Below, piece after piece: positions 25,305 to 31,486 of a stretch of 33,797 bases of DNA. The position numbers were made by a program, and so were the translations under genes. The DNA comes from Balneolaceae bacterium UBA2956. Its GTDB lineage: Bacteria > Bacteroidota > Rhodothermia > Balneolales > Balneolaceae. Positions within the stretch are counted from its first letter, which is position 1. Each line of letters starts with the position of its first letter. The stretch spans positions 2,203-35,999 of the forward strand of contig DEBM01000055.1 in NCBI GenBank assembly GCA_002348545.1, written 5' to 3'. A model generated the notes under the pieces. The model searched no databases, was not told the DNA's origin, and saw nothing but the letters and a program-made list of their open reading frames with translations.

Positions 25305-26546
25305 ATGGTTGGTTCGGGTATATTTTTACTTCCAGCAACATTAGCATTGTATGGTAGTATAAGTTTAGTTGGATGGGTTTTTGCATCTATAGGTGCAATT
25401 TTATTAGCAATAGTTTTTGGTAGTCTTGGTAAAGTAGCACCCAATATTACAGGCGGACCATACGCATACACAAGACTTGGATTGGGAATATTTCCTGGAT
25501 ACTTAGTTGCGTGGGGATATTGGGTATCTATTTGGTGTACCAATGCTGCTATAGCAGTTGCCTTAGTTGGGTATTTAGAAGTGTTTTTCCCTTTTCTCAA
25601 TAATACTACTTATGCAATATTAACAGGCTTAGCAGTTATATGGTTGTTTACTTGGATCAATTCAAAGCCATTGAATACGGTTGCTATCGTGCAAATTGTT
25701 ACTACTGTACTAAAAGTAACGCCAATATTTCTTATTGCCATATTTGGTTATTTCTACATTGAGTCAGGTAATTTTAGAGTACCTAATTTAAGTGGGGAAT
25801 CTAATTTAAGTTCAATTACAATAACAACTACAGCAACTTTATTTGCTTTTTTAGGTATGGAAAGTGCTACTATTACAAGTTCTAAAATTGAAAATGCCCA
25901 TACAACAATCAGGAATTCTACAATTGCAGGAACTTTTTTCACTATAGCAATTTATATCACTAGTTCAGTCGTGATAATGGGAATTATTCCTCAAGTCGAC
26001 CTTGTAAATTCAAACGCTCCATTTGCAGATGCAGCAGCTTTATTTTGGGGTGATATAGCTAAATACATTGTTGCAGGAGGTGCGGTTATAGCAACATTAG
26101 GAGCCCTAAATGGGTGGATACTTATTCAAGGGCAGGTGCCAATGGCAGCAGCAAATGATAATCTATTCCCTAAATTATTTGGTAAAACAAATAAAAATGA
26201 TTCACCAATTATTGGAATCATTTTATCAAGTAGCCTTGCCTCCTTAGTTATGGGTTTAAATTTTTCCGACGGTTTGGTACAAGCGTTTACCTTTATGATG
26301 AACTTATCTACTCTTTCAGTGTTAACTCCGTATCTACTATCATCAATAAGCTTGATAGTTTTAATAAAATCATTGCCGGGTGATCATCTAAAAGAAAAAA
26401 TTATATCATATTTGGCTATTATATTTTGTACATGGGTTATATTTGGTAGCGGTATTAAGATAATATTATGGGGTTTAACTCTTTTGATTTTAGGTATTCC
26501 GTTATATTTTTTACTAAATAAAGAAAATAATAAAATTACTAAATGA
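25305..26546 (+). CDS. APC-family amino acid permease, AdiC-like; true start upstream of the first ATG
   Basis: An inner-membrane transporter with about twelve helices and the APC fold. The TM1 substrate motif is GNMVGSGIFLLPA; TM2-3 contains NITGGPYAYTRLGLG and GYLVAWGYWVSIWCTN. TM5 and TM6 match the AdiC/YjeM branch (VQIVTTVLKVTPIFLIAIFG and FAFLGMESATITSSKIENA). Substrates of that branch are amino acids or related cations. The coordinates use the only ATG, but it falls inside TM1: the frame continues upstream with SKQKYIGFWSCTSLVVGN, the normal family N-terminus, and stays open to 25152 with no ATG, GTG or TTG. The real start is therefore non-canonical (ATT 25242 or ATA 25236 are candidates) or has been lost. 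The stop overlaps the Rieske gene by ATGA, implying a shared transcript and linked function. Confidence 0.85.
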   Translation: MVGSGIFLLPATLALYGSISLVGWVFASIGAILLAIVFGSLGKVAPNITGGPYAYTRLGLGIFPGYLVAWGYWVSIWCTNAAIAVALVGYLEVFFPFLNNTTYAILTGLAVIWLFTWINSKPLNTVAIVQIVTTVLKVTPIFLIAIFGYFYIESGNFRVPNLSGESNLSSITITTTATLFAFLGMESATITSSKIENAHTTIRNSTIAGTFFTIAIYITSSVVIMGIIPQVDLVNSNAPFADAAALFWGDIAKYIVAGGAVIATLGALNGWILIQGQVPMAAANDNLFPKLFGKTNKNDSPIIGIILSSSLASLVMGLNFSDGLVQAFTFMMNLSTLSVLTPYLLSSISLIVLIKSLPGDHLKEKIISYLAIIFCTWVIFGSGIKIILWGLTLLILGIPLYFLLNKENNKITK

Positions 26547-27631
26547 CTCAGTTTCATATTGATCAAGACATTACTAAAGCAGAAACCCTTCCATCTAGTT
26601 TTTACAGGGATGAGACTGTATTTGATAGAATTAAAGAAAATATCTTTGAGAAAACATGGCAATGGATTGGTGATTCAAATTCAATAATTCCATTATCGAA
26701 ACAAGTATATCCATTCACGTTACTTGATAATTATTTAACAGAGCCAATGCTTTTAGTCCGTGATGAAACAGATCGAATAAAATGTTTTAGTAATGTTTGT
26801 ACACATAGAGGTAATATAATTATTCATAATCCAGATAAAGTCAATAATTTAAAGTGTATGTATCATGGTCGTCGATACAATTTAGATGGAACATTCAAAT
26901 CAATGCCCGAGTTTAAAGAAGCAATAGATTTCCCTAGACCTTGTGATAGCCTACATGAATTTGAGTTAAGAAATTGGGGAGGTCATCTTTTTGTTGGTTT
27001 AGATACTAAATTTGATTTTTCTGAGGTGTTTCAAATATTAAATGAGAGAGTTGGATTTTTACCAATTAAGGAATTTAAACTAGATAAAAGCAGAAATAAA
27101 GATTATTTAATTAATTGTCATTGGGCTTTGTATTGTGATAATTATTTGGAGGGTTTTCATATACCATTTGTACATGATGATTTAAATGCTGTATTAGATT
27201 ATGGGAGTTATAAAACAGAGATCTATGATCATGTTAATTTACAGATTGGTTATTCAGAAGGAGGTGAAGAAACTTTTGACCTACCAGTCGGTCATCCAGA
27301 CTATGGTAAATTTGTTGCTGCTTATTACTACTGGATTTTTCCCAATTTGATGTTAAATTTTTATCCTTGGGGTCTATCGATAAACGTTGTCAAACCAATC
27401 AATAAAAATAAAACTAAGGTATCCTTTATAACATATGTTTACGATGAAAGTAAATTATGTACTGGAGCTGGAGCTTTATTAGACAAGGTAGAAAGAGAAG
27501 ATGAATTTGTCGTAGAAGGAGTGCAATCAGGTCTTCAGTCAAAATATTATAGAACTGGACGCTTTTCTCCTACTCGTGAGAAGGGTGTACATCACTTTCA
27601 TTCTCTACTGGCTAGCTATCTTAATAATTAA
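26543..27631 (+). CDS. Rieske non-heme iron oxygenase, large subunit
   Basis: A 362-residue alpha subunit of the Rieske oxygenase family. The Rieske [2Fe-2S] ligands are Cys86 and His88 in CTHRG, and Cys105 and His108 in CMYHG (C-x-H-x16-C-x2-H). The mononuclear iron site follows in CDNYLEGFHIPFVHDDL with His206 and His211. Characteristic later stretches are FPNLMLNFYPWGLSINVV and EDEFVVEGVQSGLQSKYYRTGRFSPTREKGVHHFH. The family includes choline, carnitine and betaine oxygenases as well as ring hydroxylases; the usual Trp after YHG is Arg, as I recall for a Bacteroidota subgroup. Its translation overlaps the APC permease gene (ATGA), so it probably oxidises the permease's substrate, perhaps an amino acid or N-methylated derivative (inference). 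No reductase or ferredoxin gene is visible nearby. Confidence 0.92.
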   Translation: MTQFHIDQDITKAETLPSSFYRDETVFDRIKENIFEKTWQWIGDSNSIIPLSKQVYPFTLLDNYLTEPMLLVRDETDRIKCFSNVCTHRGNIIIHNPDKVNNLKCMYHGRRYNLDGTFKSMPEFKEAIDFPRPCDSLHEFELRNWGGHLFVGLDTKFDFSEVFQILNERVGFLPIKEFKLDKSRNKDYLINCHWALYCDNYLEGFHIPFVHDDLNAVLDYGSYKTEIYDHVNLQIGYSEGGEETFDLPVGHPDYGKFVAAYYYWIFPNLMLNFYPWGLSINVVKPINKNKTKVSFITYVYDESKLCTGAGALLDKVEREDEFVVEGVQSGLQSKYYRTGRFSPTREKGVHHFHSLLASYLNN

Positions 27632-27669
27632 CTAGGTGTTATATTTAAATGAAGTGTACTTAGATTCAT

Positions 27670-28377
27670 TTATTCAAGTTTTAGTTTTTTATTTTGCTTA
27701 CAATTTATACAAAATTTTTTACAAAGGTCATCTGTAGAACATTTTGAGTTTCTTGCCTTACAGGGCCCCCTACCATGATGAATCATTAAATGGGATAAAT
27801 CTGTCCAGGATTCTTGAGGGAATAATGCCATGAGATCACGTTCAATTTTATCGGTATTATTCTTTTCACGGGTAAATCCAAATCGATATGAAAACCGTTT
27901 AACATGGGTATCGACCACGACTCCTGCATTAATATTGAAGGCATTGCCTAATACTACATTAGCGGTTTTTCTAGCTGCACCACGTAGACTAAGAAGATCT
28001 TCCATGTTTTGAGGTACTTCTCCACTGAAATTTGATATTATTCGCTGCGAAGCTTCTTTCAAAGATTTTGCCTTATTCCGATAAAATCCGGTCGTTTTAA
28101 CCAACTTTTCAAGTTCTTCTAATGGAGCCTGAGACATGAGTTCTGCGGTGGGGTAACTTTCAAACAGAGCAGGCGTAACCATATTTACTCGTACATCTGT
28201 GCATTGCGCGCTTAAAATAGTAGCCATTAATAGTTCAAAGGCATTTCTGTGATCTAATTCGCAGTGAGGATTAGGATACTTAGCATAGAGTATTTGAAGA
28301 ATCTCTGCCGCGCGCTCTTTTTGCTGTTTCGACTTACGAGGTAGCTTAAGGCCTTTTTTGACTGATCTATTTTTCAT
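27670..28377 (-). CDS. nth: Endonuclease III-like DNA glycosylase/AP lyase with altered motifs
   Basis: A 235-residue HhH-GPD family base-excision enzyme. FELLMATILSAQCTDVRVN, the helix-hairpin-helix with catalytic Lys137 (RKTANVVLGNAF) and Asp156 in VVVDTHVKRFSYRFG identify it as Nth. Two features depart from the family. The hairpin reads LRGAARKTA (131-139) instead of LPGVGRKTA. The C-terminal cluster ligands, normally C-x6-C-x2-C-x5-C, are C206-x6-C213-x5-C219-x3-C223, with another Cys at 226; the third canonical Cys is missing. The N-terminus has a short lysine-rich extension. It converges on the Rieske gene and has a gene-poor region upstream. It is probably still a DNA repair enzyme, but cluster occupancy and activity are uncertain. 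Confidence 0.9.
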   Translation of the reverse strand: MKNRSVKKGLKLPRKSKQQKERAAEILQILYAKYPNPHCELDHRNAFELLMATILSAQCTDVRVNMVTPALFESYPTAELMSQAPLEELEKLVKTTGFYRNKAKSLKEASQRIISNFSGEVPQNMEDLLSLRGAARKTANVVLGNAFNINAGVVVDTHVKRFSYRFGFTREKNNTDKIERDLMALFPQESWTDLSHLMIHHGRGPCKARNSKCSTDDLCKKFCINCKQNKKLKLE

Positions 28378-28872
28378 GTATCCATAATAAACAATCCTGA
28401 GATACTTTTTTTACCGGTATCAGCCTTGCTGTAAAGGTGGTGGTATATTTTAGGTTTCGTTTAAAAAGGGTAAGTGGTTTCAACTAAAAATTCCTTAGTT
28501 GCTAAATTATCAGCATAGACCTCATACCTAGAAAGCCTAGAATCCCCCATCCTCGGTGCGGTCTAATTCTGTTAAGCCTAGATTAGTCGTCTCAACATCT
28601 ATTTAGTTAAATTGCACAACACTTCTGCTTCTTTTTAATTTGATCAAGCAGAACCAATAAAGCTAAGCCATTTTCTAGAATTTGTTTGGCACAGTTCAGC
28701 TTCAGCCCTATTTATCTAGATATTCCCTTTAAAAAGCATTTTTCAGATATAATAGTTGGTAGCGAGTGAGATGATGTATTTTTGTACTTTTTGGAAGTAA
28801 TTATAAAATCAGGAATTGACTATTTATTCACATGTTTAAGTTTTACTTTATTTGGTAAGTCTCCGTAAGAAT
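28378..28872. other. Gene-free intergenic region between nth and the HxlR-family gene
   Basis: About 495 bases between divergent genes. No coding frame with plausible content and no tRNA-like fold were found. AAGCCTAGA occurs twice (28533-28541 and 28574-28582). Near the right end lies the operator candidate at 28785-28799. The rest may be degenerate sequence or hold an unseen RNA. Confidence 0.55.
28785..28799. promoter_or_regulatory. HxlR/YodB-type operator candidate
   Basis: TACTTTTTGGAAGTA is an inverted repeat with five-base arms TACTT/AAGTA around TTTGG. It fits the TACT-N7-AGTA pattern known for the Bacillus redox regulator YodB of the same family. It ends 73 bases before the HxlR-family start, a position suited to autoregulation of the regulator-transporter pair. 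Confidence 0.5.
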
Positions 28873-29325
28873 ATGGAAACCAGTAATAATTTATTTAGAT
28901 GTAGCTGTCCTGTCACTTCTGCTGTGGATATAGTGGGAGATAGATGGACTTTGGTTATTATCAAACTCATGCTTATTCAACATTGCCATACTTTTAAGGA
29001 TATATCAGAATCAGATGAAGGAATCGCCCCAAATATTTTATCCTCTCGTTTAAAGACTATGCTCGGCTTAGATCTGATCACAAAAACTCATCCCCCTAAT
29101 AACAAAAAGGTGAACATTTATTATCTCACTGAGAAGGGGCTATCTATTAGCCCCATAGTATATGATTTAAAGACATGGAGTGATACCTATTTAAGAGATT
29201 ATAATGCTGATATGACCTCCTTTGATCAACCGTCTGTATCCCAACTCCCACGTGAAGAAGCTATACTAGAGATTCAAAAGCATTATTTAGCCTCAGTAGC
29301 CTCAGTGTTGTCAGATGTTTATTAG
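28873..29325 (+). CDS. HxlR-family winged-helix transcriptional regulator
   Basis: A 150-residue DNA-binding protein of the HxlR group within the MarR/ArsR-like winged helices. The N-terminal signature is CSCPVTSAVDIVGDRWTLVIIKLML, with Cys10 and Cys12; the Cys before Pro is the conserved residue that senses quinones, aldehydes or disulfide stress in several homologues. The recognition region is GIAPNILSSRLKTMLGLDLI, the wing is KVNIYYLTEKG, and a C-terminal dimer helix (ISPIVYDLKTWSDTYL) follows. ATG 28873 is preferred over an in-frame TTG at 28852 because the family begins shortly before the CPV motif. An MFS gene follows after 56 bases and a matching operator lies upstream, so it probably represses itself and the transporter. 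Confidence 0.93.
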   Translation: METSNNLFRCSCPVTSAVDIVGDRWTLVIIKLMLIQHCHTFKDISESDEGIAPNILSSRLKTMLGLDLITKTHPPNNKKVNIYYLTEKGLSISPIVYDLKTWSDTYLRDYNADMTSFDQPSVSQLPREEAILEIQKHYLASVASVLSDVY

Positions 29326-29381
29326 ATGTAATATACGGTTTACCAATAATTCGTTTAGCTAGTGCTAAAAAGACACCTTCT

Positions 29382-30671
29382 ATGATGTATTCTAAGCTAT
29401 TCAGTGTTAGCTTTACTCGTTATCTATCTTTGGCCCTACTCATGCTGTTATATGTGAATAGCTTTGTAGATCGTCAAATTATTGCGGTACTGGGAGAATC
29501 AATTCGGCAGGATTTAGGATTAAGTTTTACCGATCTAGGGTGGTTGTACGGACCTAGCTTTAGTTGGATATATGCCATAATGGGCTTGATAATGGGACGT
29601 TTGGCTGATAAAACGTCTCGAGTTCGTATTATTTTAGCAGGAGCAACGGTATGGAGCTTGGCTACTCTAGTCAGTGGTTGGGCCTACTCGTTAGGTTTTC
29701 TCGTAGCCTTACGAATGGCTTTGGGGCTCAGCCAAGCAGCTCTAAGTCCGGCGGTTTATTCGCTGCTAGCTGATTTATTCCCAAAAGAGCGACGAGCTAC
29801 TGTTTTTTCAGCTTACGCTTCTGCCATTTTTGTTGGGGTGGGTCTGTCTTTCTTAGTTGGTGGTTCTGTGGCACAAGCATATGATTGGCGTATTTCATTA
29901 CAGGTACTAGGGGTATCTGGTTTTTTTCTAGTTGGACTATCCTTCTTTGGGTTAGTCGAACCACAGAGAATAGATTATCAGCCTGATGGAGGAAATTCTA
30001 CTAACCAGGATAATTCAACAGTCTCCTTTGGAATTGAAGAATCTGTATGGCATCAGATTAAAGATTTATTAACTAAACGAGCGTTAAGATATCATTTGTT
30101 AGGTTTTGGATTACTTGCAATGAGTGGATATACCATATTGGCTTTTATCGGCAGTATTTTTACTCAAAGTTTTGATCGAGTAGATTTAATACCATATTAC
30201 GGATGGTTTCTAATGGTGACTGCCGTGGCCGTTACTATTGCTGGATGGGTAACGGATCGTTGGGCTAAACATTTTGGCCCTAGGAACCGATTAGCCTGGG
30301 GCTGGATTTCTGGATTAGTATCGCTGCCTTTTTTGTGGGTGGGATTGCATAGTGAGAGTCCTTTAATTGCATTTTGGTTTATAGGAATCGGAAATGTTAT
30401 CGCGTCTTCCTATAATGGGGTGGCTGCTGCGATTATTCAATTCTTTGCGCGGGATGACCAGCGCGGTTTAGTGGGTGCTTTGTATTTATTTGTTGTTAGT
30501 GTTGTTGGTTTTGGTGCAGGCCCACCTCTGGCAGGCTGGTTAAGTGATCAAATTTTTCAAGGAGCCAATGCGGTAGCTTCATCTGTATGGTATATATATT
30601 TACTATGTGGAATAGGCTCAGCATGTGCGTTCTACTTGGCACGCGAATATTACGAAGAGGATATTGTATAA
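29382..30671 (+). CDS. MFS transporter, spinster-like group
   Basis: A 429-residue inner-membrane protein with twelve predicted helices. YVNSFVDRQIIAVLGESIRQDLGLSFTDLGWLYG in TM1 and the TM1-2 loop, then GLIMGRLADKTSRVRII (the MFS loop 2-3 motif) and ALGLSQAALSPAVYSLLADLFPKERRATVFS are typical of the spinster-type branch. RGLVGALYLFVVSVVGFGAGPPLAGWLSD repeats the pattern in the second half. Substrates in the group range from organic acids to drugs and lipids; none can be assigned. It lies downstream of an HxlR regulator, which suggests inducible efflux or uptake. Two consecutive ATGs (29382, 29385) are possible starts. A strong stem-loop begins 5 bases after the stop but is oriented as a terminator for the other strand. 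Confidence 0.92.
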   Translation: MMYSKLFSVSFTRYLSLALLMLLYVNSFVDRQIIAVLGESIRQDLGLSFTDLGWLYGPSFSWIYAIMGLIMGRLADKTSRVRIILAGATVWSLATLVSGWAYSLGFLVALRMALGLSQAALSPAVYSLLADLFPKERRATVFSAYASAIFVGVGLSFLVGGSVAQAYDWRISLQVLGVSGFFLVGLSFFGLVEPQRIDYQPDGGNSTNQDNSTVSFGIEESVWHQIKDLLTKRALRYHLLGFGLLAMSGYTILAFIGSIFTQSFDRVDLIPYYGWFLMVTAVAVTIAGWVTDRWAKHFGPRNRLAWGWISGLVSLPFLWVGLHSESPLIAFWFIGIGNVIASSYNGVAAAIIQFFARDDQRGLVGALYLFVVSVVGFGAGPPLAGWLSDQIFQGANAVASSVWYIYLLCGIGSACAFYLAREYYEEDIV

Positions 30672-30675
30672 AAAA

Positions 30676-30703
30676 ACCCTTCAACTTTTCAGGGTTGAAG
30701 GGT
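30676..30703 (-). terminator. Intrinsic terminator, minus strand
   Basis: The arms ACCCTTCAAC and GTTGAAGGGT form a perfect 10-base stem with an 8-base loop. On the minus strand it is followed directly by a run of seven T; on the plus strand the A-run precedes the stem. It is therefore best suited to stop minus-strand transcription, although it may also help end the MFS transcript. Confidence 0.85.
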
Positions 30704-30761
30704 ACTAACCAAATAATAGGAGGTGTGTCAACTAGAGCAAACTAGCAAAGCGTGCAACTAG

Positions 30762-30833
30762 TTAACCACAGCCAGAGGCTGCAATAATGATTGAAATACT
30801 AAGACGAAAAAAACTCCTTAACTTTTTTCCCAC
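30762..30833 (-). CDS. Putative isoleucine-rich leader peptide (23 residues)
   Basis: A 23-codon frame from GTG at 30833 to TAA at 30762. The second half reads RLSISIIIAASGCG: four isoleucines within five codons, followed by small residues, which recalls the VVIIIPPCGA section of the enterobacterial ilv leader. No clear Shine-Dalgarno site precedes the GTG, and an in-frame stop is immediately upstream, so the frame cannot be longer. The start codon and translation are unproven. Its support is the combination with the downstream repeats and terminator. Confidence 0.45.
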   Translation of the reverse strand: MGKKLRSFFRLSISIIIAASGCG

Positions 30834-31000
30834 CTATTCTAGCATATTATCATCTACTTACTTAAATGCACAACTTAGGCTTAAAAGTTCCCAAGATTTA
30901 ATATTAAATAAACTTTATGATGCAATTATCTGATTTTTGACGCGATTTGATCACGCTTTTTACCGAAATCTGTAAGGCTTTTACTATGGCAGACTAGGAA

Positions 31001-31486
31001 TTAATTGGTTTGAAAAAGTAATATTTCAAACGCCAAGGACGCATTTGGTAGAATATCAGAGCCTATACCGTTTTCCCCATAAGCATAAACAGAAGGAATA
31101 TATAGGGTGATGCGCCCGCCCTCTTTTATAAGTGGGATTCCAATCTGCCAGCCTGTTATTAAATTTTCTAAAGGAAAATTTATAGGTGAAGAACGACTAT
31201 CGAATATATTTCCATTCAATGTTTTGCCCTCATAGCTCACCGAAACATTAGAACAGTAATTGGGTCGATCACCCTCGCCGATACGCTTTACTATATAACG
31301 CAGGCCGGAAGGGTGTGTTTGTGCTTCGATGTTATTCGATGCTAAATAAGCGTCAATTGCTTCAATATCTTTGGTCAACTGCTCTTGATTAACAGCTAAA
31401 TTTGGTTCTAATGAGCATTCGTCCTTGGAGCATCCCAGCCATAGGATTGCTATTATACTAGCAATTAAGGGGTAATTATACTTCAT
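31001..31486 (-). CDS. FKBP-type peptidyl-prolyl isomerase lipoprotein
   Basis: A 161-residue protein with an N-terminal leader ending LWLGC (Cys19), a lipobox, so it is probably anchored in the envelope. A short helical linker (about 30-55) precedes one FKBP domain: SGLRYIVKRIGEGDRP, VSVSYEGKTLNGNIFDSR, FPLENLITGWQIGIPLIKEGGRITLYIPSVYAYGENG and ILPNASLAFEILLF. It catalyses cis-trans isomerisation of prolyl bonds during protein folding outside the cytoplasm. Its start lies 11 bases inside the pntB gene, so it is translated as the last member of the transhydrogenase operon. A functional link to Pnt assembly is possible but unproven. About 300 bases of non-coding sequence follow its stop. Confidence 0.9.
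   Translation of the reverse strand: MKYNYPLIASIIAILWLGCSKDECSLEPNLAVNQEQLTKDIEAIDAYLASNNIEAQTHPSGLRYIVKRIGEGDRPNYCSNVSVSYEGKTLNGNIFDSRSSPINFPLENLITGWQIGIPLIKEGGRITLYIPSVYAYGENGIGSDILPNASLAFEILLFQTN

Larger units (their letters stand above)
30670..30835 (-). ncRNA. Attenuator-like leader RNA ending in an intrinsic terminator, no operon downstream
   Basis: Read on the minus strand this stretch has the order expected of an amino-acid attenuator. A very short open frame with clustered isoleucine codons comes first (30833-30762), with a hairpin over its end (CAGCC/GGCTG arms, 30769-30781). A linker with three CTAGTTG-like repeats (30729-30761) follows, then a terminator stem with a T-run (30676-30703). 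The GTTGA of the nearest repeat (30729-30733) can pair with TCAAC in the terminator's left arm, a possible antiterminator. Beyond the T-run there is only the antisense of the MFS gene's 3' end. It is either an orphaned leader, a trans-acting RNA, or a coincidence. The 5' end is not known; a GATAAT-like box lies near 30850. Confidence 0.5.

Noticed and set aside
25193..25600. A 135-codon minus-strand frame over the permease 5' end.
   Set aside because: It is the complement of conserved permease helices; no independent support.
27647..27671. AAATGAA/TTCATTT inverted repeat between the Rieske and nth genes.
   Set aside because: Short A/T-only arms with an 11-base loop overlapping the nth stop; likely chance in AT-rich DNA.
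28378..28784. CRISPR, tRNA or mobile-element remnants in the long nth upstream gap.
   Set aside because: Only one nine-base repeat pair was found; no regular repeats, cloverleaf or transposase fragment.
30496..30684. A minus-strand frame downstream of the attenuator-like RNA that could be its regulated gene.
   Set aside because: It begins inside the terminator and is antisense to the conserved C-terminal helices of the MFS protein; nothing suggests a real protein.
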